Both the position numbers and the translations under genes were made by a program. Below the pieces are notes generated by a model. It worked only from the letters and a program-made list of their open reading frames with translations. It did no database searches and had not been told where the DNA came from. A stretch of 8,243 bases of DNA from Candidatus Hydrogenedentota bacterium. GTDB taxonomy: Bacteria; Hydrogenedentota; Hydrogenedentia; Hydrogenedentales; GCA-2746185. Positions 1 through 6,915 of the stretch are shown one piece after another. Where the stretch lies: contig JASJYE010000087.1 of assembly GCA_030123645.1 (NCBI GenBank), positions 1 to 8,243 of the forward strand, read 5' to 3'. Numbering within the stretch: the first letter of the stretch is position 1; the number at the start of each line of letters is the position of its first letter.

Positions 1-1025
1 CGCTGGTACATGCGCTCGATGGCGCGGATGTCGAAGCCGGGGCCGGTAATCTCGGGGTAGTTGGCGCTATGGTCGGTCATGTCGACGCGCTCGGAGGTTT
101 GTTCGGCGGTGAGTTCCTGGCTCCTGAGGGCGGCGACGCGCTGCCAGAGGTCGCGCAGGAAGGCCTGGAAATGGCCGATGTGCTCCTTGCCCTGAACGGG
201 GTCGCCGTGACCCGGGAGAATGAGGTCGAAGTCGAGGGCCTTGAGCCCTTCGAGGGTGTCGGGCCACTCGTCGACGAAGCCGTCGCCCATGTAGGAGAGG
301 GCGGAGTACATGAGGTCGCCCGTAAACACGAGGCGCTCGTTCGGCAGGAACACGACGACGTCGCCTCCTGTGTGTGCGCGGCCGAAGAAAAGCAGCTGGA
401 TTTCGCGGTCGCCTTGGTAAAGGGTCATCTTTCTATCGAGGGTGACATTCGGCGGAGTGGGGACGGTCTCGGGTAAGGCATCGCGGTAGTCCTCCTGCAC
501 GCGTACTTGCTCTTCGAGCGCCGCTTTGAGCTCGGGGTCGTCCTCCTGGGCGACGAGGGCCTTCAATTCCGCGATCTGGCCGGGCACGGCCGACGCGAAG
601 GAGCGAAAGGTGTTTTCTTCGAGGACCTTGCCCAGCAGTTTTTCGCGGGTATACTCGTGGCCGATGATATCTACGCCCTCAGGGAAGACTTGATTGCCAT
701 GGGCGTGGTCGAAGTGGTAGTGGGAATTGACGAGATGCCGGACGGGCTTGTCGCTGAGCGTTTTGATGGCCTTGAGCAAGGCGCGTGCGGCGGCAGGGGT
801 CACGTGGGAGTCGACGACGAGCACGTCGTCGTCACCGACAAGGACCAAGGAGTTGCTCATGACGTGGATCGTGCCTGTGCCCACGGCTTGGTAGACGCCA
901 TCGGCCATCTTGAGAAAGCGGTGGGTGGGGGTTTCGACGGTTTCTTCAGGGGATTGGGCGTGGGCGGTGGTGAGCGAGAGGACGAGCACCAGCGCGGCAA
1001 CTGAAACAACCTGAAACGGTTTCAT
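1..1025 (-). CDS. Secreted MBL-fold metallo-hydrolase (C-terminus cut by window edge)
   Basis: The frame gives 341 residues from ATG and is still open at the left edge. The N-terminus is a typical signal peptide: MKPF, a hydrophobic stretch, then AHA before Gln24, so the protein is probably periplasmic. The full metallo-beta-lactamase-fold metal-ligand set is visible: HYHFDH at 102-107, His218 in GRAHTGGD, Asp237 in FTGDL and His273 in PGHG. These are expected to bind two metals, usually zinc, and activate water for hydrolysis. A helical insert at about 125-190 separates the first and second ligand groups. Family members hydrolyse diverse substrates (beta-lactams, thioesters, lactones and others), and the sequence does not say which applies here. 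An AAGGAG ribosome-binding site at 1033-1038 lies 7 bases before the ATG. The gene lies about 420 bases downstream of the efflux permease on the same strand. A link to the pump is possible but not shown. Probably only a short tail is missing. Confidence 0.9.
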   Translation of the reverse strand, partial: MKPFQVVSVAALVLVLSLTTAHAQSPEETVETPTHRFLKMADGVYQAVGTGTIHVMSNSLVLVGDDDVLVVDSHVTPAAARALLKAIKTLSDKPVRHLVNSHYHFDHAHGNQVFPEGVDIIGHEYTREKLLGKVLEENTFRSFASAVPGQIAELKALVAQEDDPELKAALEEQVRVQEDYRDALPETVPTPPNVTLDRKMTLYQGDREIQLLFFGRAHTGGDVVVFLPNERLVFTGDLMYSALSYMGDGFVDEWPDTLEGLKALDFDLILPGHGDPVQGKEHIGHFQAFLRDLWQRVAALRSQELTAEQTSERVDMTDHSANYPEITGPGFDIRAIERMYQ

Positions 1026-1060
1026 GTTTTCTCTCCTTCTGCCTATGTCGTTGATGAAGG

Positions 1061-1083
1061 AGGGCGGGCCGGGGACCCGCCCT
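1061..1083 (-). repeat. GC-rich inverted repeat in leader of the hydrolase gene
   Basis: AGGGCGGG at 1061-1068 is matched perfectly by CCCGCCCT at 1076-1083 across a 7-base loop, giving a strong 8-bp stem about 36-58 bases before the hydrolase start codon. No T-run follows on either strand, so it is not a standard intrinsic terminator. It could be a dispersed palindromic repeat or an mRNA leader hairpin. Confidence 0.6.
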
Positions 1084-1206
1084 TACCAATCGTGTCGATC
1101 GCGGACGGGACGAGTAGGCCGCGAAGTACAAATGCTAATCGCTTCGTAGGGACAAACCCTATTTGCCGTCTTGCTCGGTTATAACCCAGAGGCCGGGCAC
1201 GGTCCG

Positions 1207-1305
1207 TTAGGTTGTGCCGTCGGTCTTGTGGCGGCTGAAGACGATCTCGAAGTGGGCCTTGTCCTCCTTGTCGTGTCAGCGATCGCTTGAACCATATTCC
1301 TGCAT
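1207..1305 (-). pseudogene. Short coding-like remnant with in-frame TGA
   Basis: Reading from an ATG at 1305, the frame gives MQEYGSSDR, then TGA (1278-1276), then 22 residues including HFEIVFSRHK, and ends at TAA (1209-1207). The composition after the TGA looks protein-like (charged and aromatic mix), but the fragment is very short and no family is recognised. It may be the end of a decayed gene or chance. Low confidence. Confidence 0.2.
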
Positions 1306-1337
1306 CCTACAGCACGCGTGGGCCGTATCAAAGGCGG

Positions 1338-1371
1338 CTCCCGGGCGACGGCCGGCCAGGCTGACCGGGAG
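1338..1371 (-). repeat. Inverted repeat downstream of the efflux permease
   Basis: CTCCCGG (1338-1344) pairs perfectly with CCGGGAG (1365-1371), with a GGCCGGCC palindrome inside the 20-base loop. It lies 75-108 bases after the permease stop codon. There is no T-run, so termination would have to be Rho-assisted; it may instead stabilise the 3' end of the transcript. Confidence 0.4.
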
Positions 1372-1445
1372 TGCTTAAGCGATTAGGCTGGAGAGCATGG
1401 AGATTTTAGTTATCCGGGTTAGGAATACGGAATTTAGCCGGTGCG

Positions 1446-4400
1446 CTATTTTGTGACGGGCTCCAGAACCACAGGCTTGTGGGGCTCGTCGAGCGCGGCG
1501 GCTTCGTTTTGCGCGGGGGTGCGGGTACAGAGGCTATAGAGCACGGGCAGGACGACAAGCGTGAGCAGCGTCGCGAAGGCCAGACCGAAGCAAATGGCGA
1601 CGGCCATCGAACCCCAGTACTGACTGCTCTGCCCGCCGACCACCCACTCGAATCTGCGGAAGTCGAAGCTGATTCCGACGGCCATGGGGATGAGGCCGAG
1701 GATGGTGGTGATGGCGGTGAGCATGACGGGACGGAAGCGGATGATGCCCGCGCGGACGATGGCTTCGTTGGTCGGCGTGCCCTGCCGCCGTTCTTGGTTG
1801 ATGAAGTCGATGAGGACGATGGCGTTGTTGACGACGATGCCCATGAGGCTGATGCACCCGAGCCCGGTCATGAGGGTCCCGAAGGGCATATTGAAAAGTG
1901 TCAGCCCGAGGAACACGCCTCCAAGCGACAGGATCACCGAGGAGAGGATGATCAGGGGCTGGAGGATAGAGTTGAACTGGGTGATCAGGACCATGGCGAT
2001 GAGGAAGAAGCCGATGACGAACGCGAGCGCCAGGAAGTTCTTGGTGTCATTCATGTCTTCGGCCTCGCCCGTGAACGACACAACATAGCCGCTCGGCAGT
2101 GTGACATCTTCAAGCAAGCGGGCGACGTCCTTTGTAATTTCCGTCCCCGGCCGTCCCTCCGCATACCCGGAGATGGTCAGGGTACGTTTCCGATCGATAT
2201 GCTTAATCGTGCCGAGCCCCGCGCCCTCCTCGATACTTGCCACGGCCGAAAACGGGATCGGCTCGCCCCGGATGTTCATCAAATTCATGGATTGGATATT
2301 GGATAGATCTTCCCTATATTCTCTTGGGAAGCGTACGACGACGTCGTATTCCTCGTCGCCCTCGCGGTATTCACCGGCTTTTCGACCTTCGACCGCGGCC
2401 CGGATCGTCAGCCCGATGGTCTGCGTGCTCAGGCCCATGATCCAGGCCTTGGCGCGGTCCACCTTTACGCGAATCTCGGGCTTGCCCTTGTCATAGTCGT
2501 CGCGCAAATCGACGAGTCCAGGAACATTTGCAATCGCCCTGCGGATGTCATCCGATGAACTTGACAAGATCCCGAAATCGTCGCCTGTGATTTCGAGGTT
2601 GAGCGCCGGGCCGACGGGAGGGCTGTGCATCTGCTTGATGATCCGCAGCTCGGCGCCGGCGATCGTTTCCAGCTCGGGCCGAATCGCTTCGAGTATGACC
2701 GTCGGGGGCGTTTCGTATTCGCCATAGGGAAGGAAGTGGATCGTGACGCTCCCGCGATGGCTCGAACCGCGGGGGTTCCCGATGCTGCGCATTGACCTGC
2801 CCCCGCCTCCGCCTCTACCGACATTGGCTACGATGAACTGCACCTGATCGCGGTAGGGCTCGAGGGCGGCCTCGATCTTGCGTACGATCTCATCGGTTGT
2901 CTTGAGGCCGGTGCCCTCCGCGGCCAGTACGTCAATGTCGGCGCTGAAGGGCTCCGTCTCGGGCAGGAAAATGATCCTGAAGTCGGCCATGTAGATGGCC
3001 AAGATGACGACGAGGGATGTGACGGCCACGGTGAGCGTCGCCAGGCGCCAGCGGAGCGCAAGCTTCAGCACTGAGGCGTAAGAGTGGATGATCCCACGTT
3101 CTCTCGTGAAAAGATTTCCGCTCTTTTTCGCTTTTCGCACGTTCATGAACACGGATGCGAGCGCCGGATTCACCACCAGACCGACAAACAGAGAGGCCAG
3201 CAAAATGATGGTGATCGTCTGTGGCAGAGACTGCATCATCTTCCCCATCATCGAGGGCCAGAAGAAGAGCGGCGAAAAGGCTGCGATGGTGGTCACCGTG
3301 GAAGCGATCACGGGCATGGCGACCTCGGCAGTGCCTTTCTTGGCTGCCTCGAATCGCGTGAGGCCGCTCTGCGCGTGGCGGTAGATGTTCTCGACGACGA
3401 CAATACCGTTGTCGACGAGCATGCCGAGGGAGAGGGAAAGGCTGAACAGCACCATGGTGTTGAGCGTTATGCCCAGCAAAGAAAAGGCAGTAAAGGTGAT
3501 GAGAAAGGAGATGGGGATGGCCAGTGCAACGAAGAAGCCGTTGGAGAGGCCCATGAAGATGAATACGATCCCGAAAACGAGGACGAGCCCGCTCAAGATG
3601 TTGTTCACGAGTTCGTCGACACTTGCACTAATCTCGATCGACTGATCCATGGTCACCGTAATCTCGACGCCTTCAGGCAGGTCCTGTTGTGCCCTGGCGA
3701 TGAGACGGTTGACGTTTTCCGTCACAGTGATGATGCTTTCGCCGGAGCGTTTCTTGATATTCAGCGTCACGGCGGGGCGGCCGTCCACACGCGAGAGCGT
3801 CATCACCTCCTTGAAGCCGTCGCGGATCTCGGCGATGTCGCGCAGGTAGATGACGCCTGTTTCGCCGCGCCGGATCACGAGAGAGTTCAGCTCTTCGGGC
3901 GTTGAGAATTCGCCGGGGACGCGCATGAGATATTTGGCTTCGCCGAGGTCCATTGCGCCGCCGGGCGTATTGACGTTTTCGAGCAGGAGGAGGCTGACCA
4001 AATCGTTGAGGGTGATGGAATACTGAGCCACGCGCCCGGGATCGACAATGATCTGGATTTCACGCTCGACGTCGCCGGTGATATCGACCTCGAGCACGCC
4101 CGGCGTGGCCTCGATTTTGTCTTCGAGGTCCTCGGCCAAGTCCGTCAAGACGGAGAGGCCGACGTTGCCTGTCAAGGAGACGAGCATTACGGGCATCCCG
4201 GACATGCTGTCCTCATTGATGATCGAATCGTCCGCCTCTTCCGGCAGGTCCGATTTGGCCATCTCGACCTTGTCCCTGACCTTTTGCAGGGCGTCCTCGA
4301 TGCTGACCTTGGAGTCGAACTCAATGGTGATGGCCGAGACCCCCTCGACACTAACGGAGGTCGTCTCTTTGATACCGGGGATGCCGGTCAACTTCCGCTC

Positions 4401-4601
4401 GATTGGGATAGTGATGAGGGTTTCCATGTCGTTGGGCGCGACGCCGCGATAGGTCGTTATGACCGTGACGAAAGACATCTCGACTTCCGGCATGGCCTCG
4501 CGAGGCAGTGAATTGAAACTGAACAGTCCCGCAGTCACGATGAGGCCGAGAAGGACGAATACCGTCGTGCTTCGATTGATGGCGAAATCGGAGACGATCA
4601 T
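1446..4601 (-). CDS. HAE-1/AcrB-type RND efflux transporter, inner-membrane permease
   Basis: This 1051-residue protein has the length and layout of the AcrB family. TM1 is at about 12-30 and a large periplasmic porter loop spans 31-335. A helix block covers about 336-485, a second periplasmic loop runs from about 540 to 850, and the last helices span 855-1025. It should export hydrophobic or amphipathic compounds using proton flow, as a trimer docked to the adaptor encoded just upstream. Family landmarks are LGMLVDNGIVVVENI in TM4 (Asp397, Asn398), GIVVNNAIVLIDF in TM10 (Asn925) and RFRPVMLTAIT in TM11 (Arg957). By alignment to AcrB, Asp397 corresponds to Asp407, while Asp408 and Lys940 are replaced by Asn. 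A Gly-rich stretch, GRGGGGGRSMR, lies at 596-606 in the second loop. The ATG overlaps the adaptor's stop as ATGA and has only a weak GAG upstream, so translation is probably coupled. The substrate cannot be predicted. Confidence 0.97.
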   Translation of the reverse strand: MIVSDFAINRSTTVFVLLGLIVTAGLFSFNSLPREAMPEVEMSFVTVITTYRGVAPNDMETLITIPIERKLTGIPGIKETTSVSVEGVSAITIEFDSKVSIEDALQKVRDKVEMAKSDLPEEADDSIINEDSMSGMPVMLVSLTGNVGLSVLTDLAEDLEDKIEATPGVLEVDITGDVEREIQIIVDPGRVAQYSITLNDLVSLLLLENVNTPGGAMDLGEAKYLMRVPGEFSTPEELNSLVIRRGETGVIYLRDIAEIRDGFKEVMTLSRVDGRPAVTLNIKKRSGESIITVTENVNRLIARAQQDLPEGVEITVTMDQSIEISASVDELVNNILSGLVLVFGIVFIFMGLSNGFFVALAIPISFLITFTAFSLLGITLNTMVLFSLSLSLGMLVDNGIVVVENIYRHAQSGLTRFEAAKKGTAEVAMPVIASTVTTIAAFSPLFFWPSMMGKMMQSLPQTITIILLASLFVGLVVNPALASVFMNVRKAKKSGNLFTRERGIIHSYASVLKLALRWRLATLTVAVTSLVVILAIYMADFRIIFLPETEPFSADIDVLAAEGTGLKTTDEIVRKIEAALEPYRDQVQFIVANVGRGGGGGRSMRSIGNPRGSSHRGSVTIHFLPYGEYETPPTVILEAIRPELETIAGAELRIIKQMHSPPVGPALNLEITGDDFGILSSSSDDIRRAIANVPGLVDLRDDYDKGKPEIRVKVDRAKAWIMGLSTQTIGLTIRAAVEGRKAGEYREGDEEYDVVVRFPREYREDLSNIQSMNLMNIRGEPIPFSAVASIEEGAGLGTIKHIDRKRTLTISGYAEGRPGTEITKDVARLLEDVTLPSGYVVSFTGEAEDMNDTKNFLALAFVIGFFLIAMVLITQFNSILQPLIILSSVILSLGGVFLGLTLFNMPFGTLMTGLGCISLMGIVVNNAIVLIDFINQERRQGTPTNEAIVRAGIIRFRPVMLTAITTILGLIPMAVGISFDFRRFEWVVGGQSSQYWGSMAVAICFGLAFATLLTLVVLPVLYSLCTRTPAQNEAAALDEPHKPVVLEPVTK

Positions 4602-5668
4602 TGGATGATCTCGCGCACGGCGATGGGGTCGCCGTCACGCAGGTCGCGCTGACCGACTACGATCAAGCGGTCGCCGTCCTCGAGGCCCTCGGTGATGTGT
4701 ACGAGGTTCCTGCGAAAAAACCCAGTCTCGACCGGCCGGATTCGCGCCTCGCCATTGTCGTCGATGAAGGTGTGCCGTCCCGTATCGGTCGATATGAGCG
4801 AAAAGAGCGGGACCATGATGGAGTTGGGAAAGGACTGGCGCACGAATCGTGCCTCGGCGATCATGCCGGGCTTAAGGTTGCCGCGCGGGTTTTCAAGTGC
4901 GATCTCGGTGGCGAATGTGTGTGTCGACTGCTCGGCGGTCGCGGCAATTAGGAAGACGGTGCCGGAGAGGGTCTCGCCCGGAAAGGCGTCGAGCTGCACG
5001 CTAACCGGGTCGCCCTTCGCGAAGTGCGCGACGTCACGCTCGGGCAGCCCGACGACGAGCTTCACTTTGTGGAGCTGAACGAGCCGGATGAGATCCGCGC
5101 CCGTGTTGACGTACTCGCCTTCCTCCTGATACAGCATGTCGATGACGCCCCTAAACTTGGCGTTGACACGGCCGTCCTCGAGCTTGATCTCCGAGGCGCG
5201 CATGTTTGTCCAAGCCACCTCGAAATCGAGCAGCGCACGGTCGCGGTCCTGTGGCGAGCTGATGCCTTCCTCGCGCATCCGGTCGAAGCGTTCGAGTTCC
5301 CTCACCGAGAGCTTGTATTGCGCCTGCGCCTGTGCGAGCGAGACGAGTGTGGGAGCGATATCGATCCGCATCAGCTCCTGTCCGGCTTCGACAAATTGCC
5401 CTTCCTCGACGCCCTGCCATTCAATTTCGCCCATGGTCTTGGCGCTCAGGATGATGGCTTCCCACGGCTCGACGGTCCCCATGAGCACCAACTCGTCCTC
5501 GACCGTCCTCGATTCGAGGATCTGCACCTTCACGTTGAGAGGCTTCTTCTCAGTGACGATGCCCGCGTCCGAGGGCCGCGAGCGCAGGGTCATTCCGACC
5601 ATGGCGATGCCCGCGCCACCGGCTATAATCGCCGCGATGACTAGGATGTTCGTAATTGCTCTTTTCAA
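4598..5668 (-). CDS. RND efflux periplasmic adaptor (membrane fusion protein, HlyD/AcrA family)
   Basis: The adaptor bridges the inner-membrane permease and an outer-membrane channel. With the start chosen here it has 356 residues. A membrane anchor lies at about 5-27 (ILVIAAIIAGGAGIAMVG) and there is no lipobox cysteine. The first lipoyl half is at about 61-104, with GTVEPWEAIILSAK. A short coiled-coil hairpin covers about 108-162 and the second lipoyl half about 163-199. A beta-barrel with GNLKPGM follows at about 200-282, then a membrane-proximal domain to the end. I chose the TTG at 5668 because GAGGA (5674-5678) lies 5 bases upstream and the protein then begins MKRAITNILV, a typical anchor start. 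The frame extends to a GTG at 5737 (379 residues), but that codon lacks a good Shine-Dalgarno sequence and would put the leader hairpin inside the coding region. The TGA stop overlaps the permease ATG by four bases, so both genes form one operon. Confidence 0.93.
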   Translation of the reverse strand: MKRAITNILVIAAIIAGGAGIAMVGMTLRSRPSDAGIVTEKKPLNVKVQILESRTVEDELVLMGTVEPWEAIILSAKTMGEIEWQGVEEGQFVEAGQELMRIDIAPTLVSLAQAQAQYKLSVRELERFDRMREEGISSPQDRDRALLDFEVAWTNMRASEIKLEDGRVNAKFRGVIDMLYQEEGEYVNTGADLIRLVQLHKVKLVVGLPERDVAHFAKGDPVSVQLDAFPGETLSGTVFLIAATAEQSTHTFATEIALENPRGNLKPGMIAEARFVRQSFPNSIMVPLFSLISTDTGRHTFIDDNGEARIRPVETGFFRRNLVHITEGLEDGDRLIVVGQRDLRDGDPIAVREIIQ

Positions 5669-5673
5669 CGCTT

Positions 5674-5678
5674 TCCTC
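5674..5678 (-). promoter_or_regulatory. Ribosome-binding site supporting TTG start of the adaptor
   Basis: GAGGA on the minus strand ends 5 bases before the TTG at 5668. The upstream GTG at 5737 has only a distant GGGA about 11 bases away. This favours the internal TTG as the translation start. Confidence 0.5.
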
Positions 5679-5689
5679 GTCGTTTGGGC

Positions 5690-5722
5690 AAAAAAACGGA
5701 AGGCGAAACGCCTGTGCCGCCT
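5690..5722 (-). terminator. Hairpin plus T7 run in efflux-operon leader (possible attenuator)
   Basis: On the minus strand AGGCG, loop TTT, CGCCT (5713-5701) forms the inner stem. CGG (5719-5717) can pair with CCG (5699-5697) across a small internal loop, and G.U/A-U pairs may extend it. Seven T follow at once (5696-5690). This is the shape of an intrinsic terminator, about 50-80 bases after the predicted transcription start and before the favoured start codon. It is weak by stem length, so it may be a conditional attenuator or incidental. Confidence 0.4.
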
Positions 5723-5777
5723 CCCGGGGGTATTCACGCTCGGCTGTATCCCAGCTGAAACTGTAGATCCACATGCG

Positions 5778-5786
5778 ATTATATCA
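5778..5786 (-). promoter_or_regulatory. Extended -10 promoter of the efflux operon
   Basis: The minus strand reads TGATATAAT, a perfect TGnTATAAT extended -10 element. No good -35 hexamer lies at normal spacing (TGTGTT at 17 bases), which is tolerated by extended -10 promoters. Transcription would begin near 5771, leaving a leader of about 100 bases to the TTG start or about 34 bases to the GTG. No regulator gene adjoins it. Confidence 0.55.
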
Positions 5787-6456
5787 CGATACCCGTTTAC
5801 AACACATCAAAGACCGAGATTGTGGCTTTGGTGTCTCTTGGGGCCCAATTAAACGCCGATTTCCGTTGGAACACTCCTGGAACGCAGAAGATTGCGCTTA
5901 GTCGAGTTCTCTCCATAATGTAGGACCCTAAAAGCGGTGGGGGGGATGCGGCGCGAACACCGTCATCGACAAGGACAACTGCGCAGGCGCCTGGACTGCG
6001 TTCTATCAGATCTTGCCGACGGCCAGTGCATCTGACAGATGAGCAGCCATGCCCGGTATTGCTCAGTGCCCCCCTCGGGCCTGATAAATCCTTTGTGCCA
6101 AAATCAGCCGGCATCCCTCTCAGCCGCTTCGTCCTCGGTACCCCATCCGCCATGGGAGACGAGCAGCTCTCCGGTTATTTCAAGATCGATTGCGATGTCG
6201 CATGGTTTTATCGCTTTCCCCTCCTGCCTACCTGCGCCGCTACTAGAGAATAATTCCGCGCGCGCCGTTGTTTACTTAGCAATCTTCCCCATGGGCGTGG
6301 CCCGTTCTCAACTGCGACCACCGCGGGGGCCGCGCCCATTCCTTCATCAGCCCCCCGGCGTCCCCCTCACTCTGCGCCTGCTCAGCCGCCGCTGCCTCAG
6401 CGCCCCCCATCGGCGCGCCATAGAATGCCCATAGTCCACGACCGAGGGAGCGAGAC
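5787..6456. other. Long intergenic region with no supported gene
   Basis: About 670 bases separate the minus-strand efflux promoter from the first small plus-strand gene. Open frames exist on both strands, but none has a convincing start with a ribosome-binding site. Two stretches look protein-like: plus-strand 5932-6042 and minus-strand 6104-6271. The second is codon-aligned antisense to a 75-codon plus-strand frame (GTG at 6026), so at most one of the two could be real. From about 6300 to 6420 the plus strand is strikingly C-rich. A TAGAAT at 6421-6426 is a -10-like hexamer for the small gene at 6457, but no -35 accompanies it. Confidence 0.5.
5932..6042 (+). pseudogene. Coding-like fragment, no start codon
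   Basis: Between a TAA at 5929 and a TGA at 6040-6042 the plus strand encodes 36 residues including ANTVIDKDNCAGAWTAFYQI. The composition looks like the end of a real protein, but there is no start codon or ribosome-binding site in frame and no family is recognised. It is possibly the degraded tail of a lost gene. Other frames here are also open, so chance is not excluded. Confidence 0.2.
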
Positions 6457-6720
6457 ATGAAATGGTATTGGGCAATCCTGCTGACACTCGCGCTGATTGC
6501 CGTAATGCCGTTGGGGCCAACCGAGAGTAGGGCGATCATTGTAGCCATTGTCGCGATCTCGGCCCTCTGGGTTGCTGCTGACTCGGCTCCATTCTGGTGG
6601 GGCCTGGCGGCGTTGATTCTTTGATTGCCATGCTTTCCGTGGTACTTGATTGCAAGTGGAATTAAGAAACGTGAGGCTGAGCGTCGCGCGAAGTTCCTGG
6701 AGCCCCATGAGCAGGAATAG
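6457..6720 (+). pseudogene. Small membrane protein gene interrupted by one in-frame TGA
   Basis: GAGGGAG at 6444-6450 lies 6 bases before the ATG, an excellent ribosome-binding site. The first 55 codons encode two hydrophobic segments: WYWAILLTLALIAVMPL near the N-terminus, and AIIVAIVAISALWVAA at 26-41. An aromatic segment, APFWWGLAALIL, leads up to a TGA at 6622-6624. The same frame then continues for 31 codons: LPCFPWYLIASG completes a third membrane segment. The basic and charged tail is KKREAERRAKFLEPHEQE, ending in TAG at 6718-6720. Read through, it is an 87-residue protein with a charged cytoplasm-type tail. The likeliest reading is a TGG-to-TGA nonsense change (Trp fits LxLPxFPWYL) or a base-call error. 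TGA elsewhere in the window acts as a stop, so general recoding is unlikely. The function is unknown. As written, only a 55-residue product is expected. Confidence 0.7.
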
Positions 6721-6802
6721 TCTCCCCTTCCACACCGTCCCCATCGCGCCCTCGGTGGCCGCACGATGCGCGCCGTATCTCGCGCGTCCGACCTCCGTTG
6801 CG

Positions 6803-6830
6803 GGAATAGGCTGTTCACCCCGCCTGTTCC
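6803..6830 (+). repeat. Inverted repeat downstream of the small membrane protein gene
   Basis: GGAATAGGC (6803-6811) pairs with GCCTGTTCC (6822-6830) over 9 bp with one U.G wobble and a 10-base loop. It lies about 80 bases after the TAG at 6718-6720. There is no T-run, so a classical intrinsic terminator is not supported. It may be an RNA 3'-end hairpin. Confidence 0.4.
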
Positions 6831-6915
6831 GTTAGCGCAAGTTGCAGTAACACCTCTTCGCTGGCGCGGTCGATGCTGCCCAATGGTCGGCCGCGTCGAC
6901 ACTTTGGAGTAGCAA

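Larger units (their letters stand above)
1026..1445. other. Intergenic region between efflux permease and MBL hydrolase
   Basis: No intact gene is visible on either strand. The stretch contains the ribosome-binding site of the hydrolase, a GC-rich hairpin in its leader (1061-1083), a coding-like fragment on the minus strand (1207-1305), a hairpin (1338-1371), and short perfect palindromes GGTTATAACC (1177-1186) and AGCGATCGCT (1278-1287). The 10-base sequence CTAATCGCTT (1135-1144) recurs in inverted orientation at 1377-1386. I could not find a convincing minus-strand promoter here, so whether the hydrolase is transcribed separately is open. Confidence 0.6.

Noticed and set aside
1206..1212. 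GTTAGGT, matching the integron attC core GTTRRRY
   Set aside because: No partner RYYYAAC core with matching arms was found within cassette distance, and no integrase or cassette array is visible.
1479..3905. Long plus-strand open frames antisense to the efflux permease
   Set aside because: They are Asp/Glu/His/Gly-rich mirror frames of a clear 1051-residue RND protein.
5797..6153. 118-codon minus-strand open frame
   Set aside because: It has no clear ribosome-binding site and no recognisable domain. It overlaps other equally open frames, and its composition is not convincing.
6622..6644. Selenocysteine (U-x-x-C) with a SECIS hairpin after the TGA
   Set aside because: The hairpin loop starts 8 bases after the TGA and is CTTTC with no G, unlike bacterial SECIS elements. 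Trp fits the context better, so a nonsense change is simpler.
6276..6902. 208-codon minus-strand open frame
   Set aside because: It is antisense to the small membrane protein gene, lacks a ribosome-binding site, and its composition (Arg, Ala, Gly and Ser runs) matches a shadow frame in GC-rich DNA.
6766..6912. 48-codon plus-strand frame just before the small basic protein
   Set aside because: It has no ribosome-binding site, a composition typical of random GC-rich DNA, and it ends inside the next gene's ribosome-binding region.
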